Shown: positions 35,596-46,100 of the stretch, in pieces
How the letters are laid out: each line of letters starts with the position of its first letter
Numbering within the stretch: the stretch's first letter is position 1
Origin: Mucilaginibacter hurinus
GTDB lineage: Bacteria > Bacteroidota > Bacteroidia > Sphingobacteriales > Sphingobacteriaceae
Reading direction: 5' to 3'
Length of the DNA: 64,000 bases
Assembly: GCF_003324525.1 (NCBI RefSeq)
Contig: NZ_QGDC01000004.1
Coordinates: 248,001-312,000 of the forward strand
The notes under the pieces: model-generated
What the model was told of the DNA's origin: nothing
Seen by the model: only the letters and a program-made list of their open reading frames with translations
Database searches by the model: none
Position numbers and translations under genes: made by a program

Positions 35596-36891
35596 CTATA
35601 ATTCCGACGGTTCTTTTAAGGTGTTGGCATCTATCGGTAGTTCGCGCGAACGCTCACACCACTCCCCGTCTCTTAGTATTGAGCGGGCTACAAATACAGA
35701 GAGAAATTGGACTAAAGCAACTGCCAACAGCGCGTAGCGTAACGCGGCATCCTCGCTAATGTACCGCGCTATCATAATAAACAGCATACATCCAAACAAA
35801 CGTCCAACATAAATACCAACTTCATGACTAAATATGTAAGCAAATTGATTGCGTTTTTCTTTAGCCGCCACACACTCTATAACACCTAACTGAATAGGGA
35901 AATACGCCAGGTCAAGCAAGGGCCGCGCGAAAACCAGGCATCCTACAAAAAAAATTGCTCCCAGCGCGTTAAATAATGCCATGTTAACAAACGCTCCGAG
36001 TACAAAAAGGCCAAGGCCTGCGGCAAAAATTTTAGTCCGGTGCTCGGGCCTGGTAACCCGCCCCAATATGTACAGCATTATCGCGGAAAGAAATGAACCG
36101 GTTGACTGTATTGATCCGACCGAACCTTCCTCTCCTACTAACTTCATAATTAACATTACCGGCGCTGCTATGATGAATCCCTGCGCCACCCCTTTCAGTG
36201 CAGCCAGGGCTTGCATCTTATCCCAAAGGTGATGAAACTTCCAGTATAGAAATTTAGCATTCGGCGGATTTGCAAACCTGCCTTTATGCGCTATAACTGA
36301 TGCAACTATGGTAAGCAGTATCACCAGTATGGTGAGAATATGGTATGCGCTGGTGACACTGCCCCCTAGCCATCCGAGCTTTTGGGTTGATGCAATAAAA
36401 TAACCGGCAATAAGCGGCATCACAATAGAGGCACAGGTAAAAAAGAATGTCTCAAGGCCATAATAATAATTACGGTTATCATCTTTTGTGCTGTTGAGCG
36501 CTAAAAAAACCCGGTTTGCCCAAAAAAAGCCATAGGAGAGCCCCATAATAAACCCTATAAGCGCTATGCCGAAAAAACTCAGCTCAGGCATCAGCATCAT
36601 AATGCCCATATCAATCCCGCTGATAATCATCCCTAAAGCATAAAGGCGAGAGATTGGGAACCGCCTGAGCAGGTAACCGTTTAACATAAAGGTAATTGGT
36701 ATGCCGGTGCCTTGCGCCAGCTGGTAAACCATTACCAAACTGACATCATTTGATTTACGTATGATGTACGCGCCTAAAAAAAGCTCAATAACGGGCAATG
36801 CGAATGCGTACACCATGTTAGTAAGCAACAACATCCGCATTGGCCTGGGCTGGCTGCTAAAAACCTTATATTCATTCAGCAGCTTGCGCAT
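35596..36891 (-). CDS. MFS transporter, possibly YqgE-like
   Basis: A 431-residue integral membrane protein with about 12 hydrophobic segments and a central basic loop (HKGRFANPPNAKFLYWKFHH). The N-half has NMVYAFALPVIELFLGAYII and GLSYGFFWANRVFLALN, resembling the Bacillus YqgE-type subgroup of the major facilitator superfamily. Substrate unknown. It starts 1 bp after the stop of the SDR gene, so the two are co-transcribed and the SDR may act on a transported compound. Confidence 0.85.
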   Translation of the reverse strand: MRKLLNEYKVFSSQPRPMRMLLLTNMVYAFALPVIELFLGAYIIRKSNDVSLVMVYQLAQGTGIPITFMLNGYLLRRFPISRLYALGMIISGIDMGIMMLMPELSFFGIALIGFIMGLSYGFFWANRVFLALNSTKDDNRNYYYGLETFFFTCASIVMPLIAGYFIASTQKLGWLGGSVTSAYHILTILVILLTIVASVIAHKGRFANPPNAKFLYWKFHHLWDKMQALAALKGVAQGFIIAAPVMLIMKLVGEEGSVGSIQSTGSFLSAIMLYILGRVTRPEHRTKIFAAGLGLFVLGAFVNMALFNALGAIFFVGCLVFARPLLDLAYFPIQLGVIECVAAKEKRNQFAYIFSHEVGIYVGRLFGCMLFIMIARYISEDAALRYALLAVALVQFLSVFVARSILRDGEWCERSRELPIDANTLKEPSEL

Positions 36892-36892
36892 A

Positions 36893-37660
36893 TTATATTA
36901 GTTGCAAATGCGGCCTTATTTTAAGTTCAACCACATCACATCGTTCGGGTTGCGACAGCGCGTACAGCACTGCCTCGGCAATATCTTCTGCTTTCAGCAT
37001 TTTGAGTTCATCAACTTCCTGCTTCTTTTCACCGATAGATTGAGGCTGCATGTCAGTATCAACAGCACCAGGTTCAATCAATGTTACTTTAATGCCTGCC
37101 TCGTTTACTTCCTTACGTAAACTTTCGGAAAAACCTTGTATAGCTGATTTAGTAGCCACATATACCGAGCTGTCTTTTTCCCGCACGTCAGCACTCATAG
37201 ACCCTATATTAACAATATGCCCTTTCTTTTTCTCTTTCATCCTATCCAATGCCATGCGGGTACACGCCATATAACTCATTACATTAGTATTGACAACCTT
37301 TTGCCAATCCTGGTAACTGCCGTCTGATATGCCCTGGAAAGCTAAGGCCGCGTTATTAACCAGCACGTCTAAACCAGGCAACACACTATCCGCTTCGCTA
37401 AACAGCTTTTCTACTCCTTCTTCGGTAGACAGGTCTGCGATTACTCCATGTACACTACCACTTATATCTTCACCAACGCTATCAAGTGTTTCCCGTAAGT
37501 GCGACCCATCATGCCCCGCTATCAACACCCGCGCTCCCTGGGAAGCCAGCAAGATAGCAGCCGCCCTTCCTATACCAGTAGTACCACCGGTAACTATCAC
37601 CGATAAACTATCCATTCGTCCACTCCCCTGCCGGTTGTTTTCTAAAGTTCCCATAGTCAT
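36893..37660 (-). CDS. SDR-family oxidoreductase
   Basis: A 255-residue NAD(P)-dependent short-chain dehydrogenase: VTGGTTGIGRAAAILLASQG cofactor loop near residues 23-42, VNNAALAF, and the catalytic motif SSVYVATKSAIQGF. It is a classical-type SDR with unknown substrate. The first 15 residues (MTMGTLENNRQGSGR) are a short polar extension; the ATG at 37615 (MDSLSVIV) is an alternative start. Upstream partner of the MFS transporter. Confidence 0.88.
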   Translation of the reverse strand: MTMGTLENNRQGSGRMDSLSVIVTGGTTGIGRAAAILLASQGARVLIAGHDGSHLRETLDSVGEDISGSVHGVIADLSTEEGVEKLFSEADSVLPGLDVLVNNAALAFQGISDGSYQDWQKVVNTNVMSYMACTRMALDRMKEKKKGHIVNIGSMSADVREKDSSVYVATKSAIQGFSESLRKEVNEAGIKVTLIEPGAVDTDMQPQSIGEKKQEVDELKMLKAEDIAEAVLYALSQPERCDVVELKIRPHLQLI

Positions 37661-37854
37661 TTTTGTTTTTGTGTCTTTAATGTCTCAGAATATTAATTCT
37701 GATATGGCATCGTTTGTTTTATACTTTTAATTAAATTTTTTACACATATTTCTAAGTATTCGGCATTATTATCTATTAAGAGAACATCTTTTATCATAAC
37801 GCAAACAAGTGGGTGATTTTATTCGTTGGTGTTGTAAAATAAACCGTTTTTACA

Positions 37855-40059
37855 ATGGCTGGAATATCTGTGTGGGCGGCTGGAGCTGCCGCTAAACTCG
37901 CCGATGGCGGGTCGCCAATTTACACCAGAGAGATTCAGGGATTTATATTTGCCGTTCATCATACCGACGATATTTTATGGATCGTCGCAACCTGGCCCGG
38001 TGGCGCCAGGACTTCTTTCCGTACCGCTTACGCCCCTGATAATCTTACGGTAAATAAAATTACTGAGTCGGCAGAAGGCGTAAGGTTGGACATTGCTTCC
38101 AATGTCGGCGCTTTTACCGTGGCTATTGATTTCCCGCAGACCGGCAACCCGGTGCTGCACTATACGGTGCAATTATGGCCCGGCCTGGATATGTTTATAC
38201 CTTTTTGGCCCAGGGACGTAATTATGACGCCGGCAAACGGTAACATCGGGGGCTCGGCAGGCGACATACATATTTCGCAAATAGGTACCCGTTCGGGACT
38301 TGTCTATGCCAGTTTCGCCAGGCCAAAGGCAGGCACTTTACTCTATTTTCAAAACCTTACTGCGCTGGCTGATTACCACAGCGATACGCAAACATCGGCT
38401 GCCGATAATGTTGGCGGTCAATGGCCTGAAATAGGCTTAAGTTTGCCTGCTGCTATTGAAAAACCATTGCTTGCCGGCAAAACCTACACCATATCAGATG
38501 CCTGGATAACTTTTAGCAATGACACCCCGGCTGATCAATTTGACATTGCTAAGGGCTATTTAAATGCGCTTTCACAGATTTATATGCTCATACCAAAGCC
38601 GGAGCCAAAATATCATGATTACCCTGATGTATTGAATAAGGCGCTTTATGACCTGCAAAACAACAAAGGATGCTGGACATACCACAACGGGCACCCGTAC
38701 CTTAATGCCTATGTGTGCGATTACTATACCCCACCTGAAATAATGGTGCAGCTAGCTGTACTGTTGCCCGTTCAGGATTACATGCGCTGGAGCGGTGAGC
38801 GCTGCGTAATAGAGCAGGATATCATTAATGCCCTGCCAGCATTTTTTAACGAAAAGCTGGGTACTGTAATGCGGTGGCTGCCCGCCCAGGAAGATATGCT
38901 GGACAAATCTGAAGAACAAAAAGTTCCGAAGGTAATGGATTCATGGTACCTGCATCATCCATTGCTTAACCTAGCCCGGGTTGCCCGGGCAGGAAATAAG
39001 ATAGCGAAAGAACTGCTGCTTAAATCAGTTGACTATGCTATAAAGGTAGCTCACCACTTTAATTATAAATGGCCGGTGTTTTATCAAATGGAAACGCTCG
39101 AGGTAATTAAAGCCGAAACGAAGGAAGGTGAAGGGGGCGAGAAAGATGTAGCCGCCTTGTATGCACATGTAATGCTTCAGGTTTGGGAGATTACCAAAGA
39201 AAAGAGATACCTAAATGAAGCGGAAAAAGCGGCCAGGTCACTCGTGCAGCATGGCTTCAACATCTTTTACCAGGCAAATAATACCATGTTTGGCGCAAAA
39301 GCTATGCTGCTTTTGTATAAGTATACCAAAAAAGAGTTTTATCTCAACCTATGCTATTTACTTATAGCCAACGTATTTAAAAATGTATCGTTATGGGAAT
39401 GCAGGTATGGCTATGGACCAAATTTCCCTAATTTTTTCTCGGTGTTTCCGCTTAATGACGCGCCCTACACGGCAGTTTATGAGGAACAGGAGGTGTTTGC
39501 AGGTGTCCACGAGTTATTAGCCAATACTCATGGCGTAGATTTTATGCCGTCAGCAGCCATGCTGCTTGCCGAATTTGTACGCCACACAGTGCACCGCGCA
39601 GTTTATTATTATCCTACACTTCTTCCGGAGGATATGTTAGCTGAAAAAATCAAGACAGGTGAACTTGACCCGAAACTTTGGGTAGCGCTTGAGGATATCC
39701 ACGACGGCTGGGAAAAATCAGGAGAGGTGGGCCAGGAAGTGTATGGCGCCGGGCTTGCCTTTGGTATAGTACCGCGGCAGTATATTAAGATACCAGACCA
39801 CGATTTCCTTATTTTTGTTGACTACCCTGTATCAACCCCGCAAATTAAAAACAAAACAATAAGCTTTAATACACTTGGCGTAAAAGAGCTGAACTGCCGG
39901 ATGTGCATAGTCAAAACAGGCAAAAGTAAGCTGCCCCGGTTTAAAGTAATGACCGGCAGCGCTGATGACCAGCTTAGAATTGACAGCAACAAAGCCAAAA
40001 AGGATCGGCACGAATATTTACTCCATGGCGATCAAAAGGTAATAATTTCATGGAGTTAG
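37855..40059 (+). CDS. Large soluble protein of unknown function, glycosidase-like layout
   Basis: Not recognised. The 734-residue protein has no signal peptide. The first 210 residues look like a beta-sandwich (GNPVLHYTVQLWPGLDMFIP). Residues about 255-600 are helical and Trp/Tyr/His-rich (GCWTYHNGHPYLNAYVCDYY, YLHHPLLNLARVARAGNKI, DVAALYAHVMLQVWEITKE), the pattern of an (alpha/alpha)6 barrel, followed by a final beta-rich part after residue 640. This layout occurs in several glycoside hydrolase, epimerase and lyase families, but no family signature could be named and no catalytic residues identified. Alone on the plus strand, convergent with the giant FG-GAP gene. Confidence 0.7.
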   Translation: MAGISVWAAGAAAKLADGGSPIYTREIQGFIFAVHHTDDILWIVATWPGGARTSFRTAYAPDNLTVNKITESAEGVRLDIASNVGAFTVAIDFPQTGNPVLHYTVQLWPGLDMFIPFWPRDVIMTPANGNIGGSAGDIHISQIGTRSGLVYASFARPKAGTLLYFQNLTALADYHSDTQTSAADNVGGQWPEIGLSLPAAIEKPLLAGKTYTISDAWITFSNDTPADQFDIAKGYLNALSQIYMLIPKPEPKYHDYPDVLNKALYDLQNNKGCWTYHNGHPYLNAYVCDYYTPPEIMVQLAVLLPVQDYMRWSGERCVIEQDIINALPAFFNEKLGTVMRWLPAQEDMLDKSEEQKVPKVMDSWYLHHPLLNLARVARAGNKIAKELLLKSVDYAIKVAHHFNYKWPVFYQMETLEVIKAETKEGEGGEKDVAALYAHVMLQVWEITKEKRYLNEAEKAARSLVQHGFNIFYQANNTMFGAKAMLLLYKYTKKEFYLNLCYLLIANVFKNVSLWECRYGYGPNFPNFFSVFPLNDAPYTAVYEEQEVFAGVHELLANTHGVDFMPSAAMLLAEFVRHTVHRAVYYYPTLLPEDMLAEKIKTGELDPKLWVALEDIHDGWEKSGEVGQEVYGAGLAFGIVPRQYIKIPDHDFLIFVDYPVSTPQIKNKTISFNTLGVKELNCRMCIVKTGKSKLPRFKVMTGSADDQLRIDSNKAKKDRHEYLLHGDQKVIISWS

Positions 40060-40072
40060 CACGGCATTAAAG

Positions 40073-40111
40073 CATAAATGGTTGCCCGATAAGCTCAGGC
40101 AACCATTTATG
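40073..40111. terminator. Bidirectional terminator, perfect 14-bp inverted repeat
   Basis: CATAAATGGTTGCC (40073-40086) and GGCAACCATTTATG (40098-40111) are exact complements around an 11-base loop, in the 67-bp gap between convergent genes. It fits a shared terminator for both. Confidence 0.8.
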
Positions 40112-40126
40112 TTAAATTGCAGCAGG

Positions 40127-43100
40127 TTATTGTATAATCAATTTACCTGTTTTGTTGAAATCCAGGGCTTTAACGTTTATTAAATATATACCGGTTGCAA
40201 GCCCATCAGTATTTATTTTAACGCGGTTGATACCCGCCCCTTGTGACTTGACTTGATAAGCACGAACTTGCTTACCGTTTTTATCAAATACTTCCACCTC
40301 AACGTCTGACTGTGAAGGCAGATTATACTGCACATTTGAATAAGCCGTTGCAGGATTTGGATAAATTGTCAATTCTTTAGCCAGTTCGCTTACAGGCTGT
40401 TCAGGCGTAACTGATGACGGGGTTAAGTTGCCCGTATTCAGGTTCTGAATTATAGATATAGTGTGGCTTTCTAAATTAGTAACCGCCAGATCGGCACGTC
40501 CGTCGCCATCAATGTCACCTATGTTAATGTTGTCGGCATCATTACCTCCATCCAATTCCTTTTTCTGTGTAAATGAACCTGAGGTGATGTTGCCTCTTGT
40601 CGCTGCGTTATAGTACACCATTATTTTGCTTGTCCCAAAAAACGTCACTACAATATCCGGTTTACCATCACCGTTAACATCGCCAACGCTCACTTGTTTC
40701 GGGTTAGCTAATGTACTTATGTCAACTTTGGCAGCAAAAGCCTCATAATTAATATTGTTGCTATAAACCGTATTGCGTAACACAGATACCGTATTACTGC
40801 CTTTATTGGCAACGATCAACTCAGGTTTGCCATCACCGTCAAGATCACCGGCAGATATACTTTGCGGTTCAACTCCGGCATTAAAAGCGTTGCCGTTAGC
40901 CTGATTATAATATGCGCCGTTAACAAAATTATTCTGTATTACATATAGCCGCCCCGAATTGTCAATTGTTACAAAATCCGGTTTACCGTCAACATTCAGA
41001 TCAGCAATCCAGTTAGCCTGACGTGATCCATAGGTCGAAATACTACTCCTTATAAATGAATTAGCTGCCAAGGCCCCGGTAAACCTATTAAGATAAACAG
41101 AGGAAGCATAATAGCCGTTTGATTGATCATTGAAATATATATCAAGCTTCCCGTCTCCGTCAAAATCAGCAAGTTTTATATCCAGCGGGCTATTCAGCAG
41201 TGGAATATTAAATTTATGGCTGAACGAAGTATTATCAATACTACCTGGTGAACTACTGTTACCGTACACACCAATAGTTTTATCGGTACTGTTTGCTACT
41301 ACCAACTCAGGCTTACCGTCACCATCAAGGTCGCCGGCTGCTATTGCCACAGGTCCGCCTGCGGCAGTTATCTCTATTGCTTTTGAAAATGACGATGCTG
41401 CAATTTCACCTGAAACGGCCTTGTTATGAAAAACAAGAATTTTATTAGCACCCGGGCTGGCTACGATCATATCAGGCTTACTATCAACATCTGCATCAAA
41501 TATGCACATAGCATAGGGCTTGCCGCTTGTGGCAACGGTAGCGCGCGGCTTAAAGTTTAACTGGTCTGAATCAAACGTAAGGTTAAAATATCTTTGGTAG
41601 TAAGCGGCTAAACCTTTACTTAAGTTTTGTACGCTAACGGGGCGGTATGTTGCCCCCGGCGGAGCTTTAACGGTTAACAAATTAGAAGTTGAGCTTAAAA
41701 CCTTGGCCGGCACACTACCAAAATATACAATGTTAGCAGACGGAGTTGTGTTAAAGTTAGTGCCGGAAATTGTTACAGTTGTACCGGCTTTGCCTGATAA
41801 CGGGGTCACAAATGTTATAGCGGGCAAGTCAAAATCCGGGTCATTTCTTAAAATAGACCCTGCATCCGTAACTATATCAGGTTTACCGTCATTATCTAGA
41901 TCAGCTACACTAACACCAACGCCGCTTGAAACGACGTTGGTATAATGAACCATAGGTAAAAACTTATTTGATTGCACCGCGCCCGCCGTATTTACATTAA
42001 GTATAAAACCCACTCCGGAGTTATAATAGCCGGAAAGTATGATATCCGTCTTTGCATCCCCGTTTATATCTCCGAATGAGATACCTGACCAACTCATGGT
42101 AAGTGGTATTTGAACCGCGGCATCATAATTTAAGTTTGCAGTACCGGTATTGTTATTGCGGAATACCGAAAGCGTATTATTACCGGTCAGCGTAACCAGG
42201 TCATTCCTGCCGTCCCCGTCTATATCTGCGAGCGCAAATCTGTTCGGATTAGTCATCGCTTGTTGAGCAGATAACTCAAAACCGTTAGATGTGATTTGTT
42301 TATCCATGGCATTTTTATACATCATGACGCCCCTGTTTGCATAATCCGGATTAAAGCCGATTACGTCAGGCTTCTTATCTGTATCCATATCACCTACTAA
42401 TCTCATATTAGTACTCCCGGTTATAGTTTCGACACCTTTTTCAAGTGAGCCTGTATGAAATGAACCCGGTACTGAGATATTACGGTATACGCTAAAAATC
42501 TCGTTGCTGTAATTTACCCTGTAACTTATACCAACATCGGGCTTACCATCGGCATCTACATCGCCAATACTTAGTTCGGTAGCTTCGCCCGGAAGCTGGA
42601 AATCTACGCGCGGATCAAACGAATATTGCGTAATGCCACCCGAATCAGCAATATTGCGCATTACCGAAAGTTGGGTACCATTATTACTCAAAAACAACAA
42701 ATCGGGTTTACCATCTCCATCCATGTCTTCAATCATTATTGAACGGAGTCCGTAAGATCCTGCCTGGAAATAAGTTTGCACGAAGTTTATTCCGGCAGAA
42801 TCTGTTGTTGTATTACGCTGTATGTGGATATTGCTGTAATCAATAGCTATTATATCAGATTTGCCGTCTCCGTCTAAATCGGCAACCTTGCTATCGCTGT
42901 AGTTATTCCACTGTGAAGTATAAACCACCCGCTTGAAATCTATCTGCGACAAAATGCTTTTACCCTTATGTTTTATGATAAAAGGAGCCGTCGATTTGCC
43001 GGCAAGACCGGTAGATAGATCCAGTACCCCGAACAGCTGCTGTGTAGCCCCTGACGGAACTTTCACCGTTAGTTTGCTGGTTGTAGCTGATTGTGGTATA

Positions 43101-46100
43101 ACACTTACGGCACCGAAAACTATTTGATTTTTATCAGCCTGCGTATTAAAGTTGCTGCCGTTTATCGTAATCAGTTCGTCGACGGCGCCTGATTGCGGAG
43201 TAAATGAACTGATAACCGGAGCAGGATGCATAGTGGCCGCGTTGTGTATAAGTGATATAGTATTGCTGCCAAAATTAGCGACCGCCACATCAGGTTTGCC
43301 ATCATCATCAAGGTCGCCGGCCATTAATGACTGTGGACCGTTGCCAACAGGTATATCGCTTTTTTTGAAGGTAACGCTTTCGCCTGAAACTGTATTGATC
43401 AACACCGAGATATTTTGTGAGGCGCTGTTGGCAACCAATACATCAACCTTACCATCGCCGCTAAAATCATTGAGGGTGACAAATATGGGGGATCCTGATG
43501 TAGCAAAATCCCTTTTTGTATTAAACGCCCCAGAGGTTATATTGCCTGATGCGTGCTTATTTGTAATCACCGAGACGTTACCCGAGCCCTTGTTAGCCGT
43601 AACAATATCCGGTTTCCCATCGCCATTAACATCGCCTACCGCTATCGACTGCGGGTTTTTGCCTGCGGGCAGATCAATCTTACCTGCAAAACTAAGCACC
43701 TGCGATGCGGCGGCTGTACGGTTTTGTATAACAGATACAGAATTGCCCGCGAAGTTAGCGCTGAGAATGTCTGGCTTACCATCTGCATTTATATCAGCCA
43801 CAGCTACAGAAGAGGGATTGGTACCTGTTTGCACAGTTGCTGTTACAAAACTTAGCTTGCCTTTACTGACAATATTACGCAACACCGTAAGGCTGGAACT
43901 CCCTGAATTCGAAACAACAATATCAGGTTTACCATCACTATTTAAATCGGTTACAACAACTGATGACGGATTTTTACCAACGGTATAATCTACCCTGCCA
44001 GAAAATAAGCTACCCTCGGTGGCGCGGGTGTAAACAGATATACTGCTATTGTTATAATTGGCTACAACCATATCTGTTACGCCATTACCATCAAAGTCTG
44101 CAAGTGCCATTGATGCCGGTGCTGTACCTGTGTTTACTTTAACAGGCGGCCCAAACGAACCGGACTTAAATGCACCTTTACCTGTAATGTTATTCTGGTA
44201 AATATAAATACTGTTTTCGGCACCACTGCTTACAAGTATGTCCGGCTTTCCATCGCTGTTCACGTCGCTAAACACTACTCCTACCGGGTTCCGGCCCGTT
44301 GCTATATCAAACTTTGAATCAACCAATGGTGCTTTTGAGAGGTACGTGGTATTAAAAGCAGTGGATGCATACGCTGATAAACCCTTGTATTTATTTGTAA
44401 TACTAATAGGCTGATAAGTTGCGCCGTCCGGAACACTCACCTTAAGTAAGCCAGGAAAACCACTAAGTACCGTTGCCCTGGTTGCGCCAAAATAAACCAC
44501 ATTATTCTGAAGAATTTCGTCAAAATTTTTCCCACTGATTGTTACTACCGTTCCCGGTGCACCGGATGACGGGGCGACAGCTGTTATCACCGGCGCAGAG
44601 TTAACCAGGCCGTTTTCTAACACTGAAACCGAGTTACTTTCACCACTTACGCTTACTATGTCGGGCTTGCCGTCGCCGGTAACGTCGCCAAACACTGCGG
44701 AGACAGGGCTTTTACCCGCAAAATAGATGGCAGGAGCACTTATGTAATTGTTATAATTATTGTAAACTGATAACGAATCATTAGTAGAATTCATCACGAT
44801 AACATCGGGCTTACCGTCACCATTAAAATCTGATACACCTATACAACTTGGCTGCGCTTTTAAATTGTAAATATTGTATCCGTTAAATGTATAACTGGTT
44901 ACGGTGTCTTTTACGGCGTTTGATTGGTAATAACTAAAAGTATTTTGAGCTTTGGTTGCAGCCAGTATGTCCGGTTTTCCATCGCCGTTAATATCTGCGG
45001 TTGCAATGTGCACTATGCTGCCGCTGCTGTTAAAATCCACCCTTGAGGCAAATGTTTTATCGTTTATTGCACCTTTAAGGGCCTTATTGCGTAAAATAGA
45101 TAGATTGTTTGAATTGGAATTACCCGTTATTACGTCGGGCGCGTTATCGCCGTCTATATCTGCGACGGCTATTGTAGCCGGGTTCCCTCCGGTAAAAAAA
45201 TCTACCTTAGGTTTGAATGAATTGGCTGATATGCTTCCGGGTTCGTCAATAGCATTATGAATTACTGAAAACCCGGCCGCACCTGCGTTGGCTGATAATA
45301 TATCAATTTTGCCATCCCTATCAATATCAGCTAACACTAAGGCAACAGGCTTTTCCCCGGTTGTAAAATCTATTTTTGCGGCAAAAGAAGATGACGTTAT
45401 AGCTGGCCCTGTTGATGTATTCCTGAATACAGATATAGTATTGCTACCCTCGTTAGCTACTACAATATCCGGCTTACCGTCGTTATCCAAATCAGCTACA
45501 CCAACACCAGATGGGTTTATACCGGTTTTTAAATCGGTACGGGTACCACCTTTATACGTGTTTTGAAATATCGAAACTGTATTACTTGCCCTGTTAACAA
45601 CAACAATATCGGGTTTGCCGTCGCCATCCAAGTCACTTATCGCTGATCCGCCCGGTTGGTTACCAGTGGGGGCGGTTATTTTGGTGCTAAACGAGTTTTT
45701 ATCTAAAAACCAGTCGGTCAGTACGCCTGAAATAAATTCAGAAGATGAGCTTGCTACCCGACCTTTTTCGGCATTCAATACAGTAATAGGCTCAAAGGTG
45801 CCTCCGATGGGTACTACAACTCGCAAGGTAGTATCAGTAACACCGGTTACCTCAGCCTTTACAGCGCCAAATCTTACTATATTTTTTGAGGCTGCAGAAC
45901 TGAAACCTTTTCCTGTAATTATAACATCAGCACCTACATTACCTGCCTTTGGTGATACATTTTTTATAACAGGCGCCATAAACGGGTTATTCTGAATCAC
46001 TCCCAAGCCCCGGCTATCTCCCAACAATATATCAGGACGTCCATCCGCATCAAAATCGGCAATTTTCAAATCATTTTTAAGCAAGCCCGCATTCAATTTA

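Noticed and set aside
43152..43988. Long plus-strand open frame of 278 codons inside the giant gene
   Set aside because: It is the mirror of the repetitive FG-GAP coding sequence. The repeated codon pattern keeps the opposite strand free of stops, and the frame shows no family features. Similar frames at 41130, 44952, 46563 and 47868 are explained the same way.
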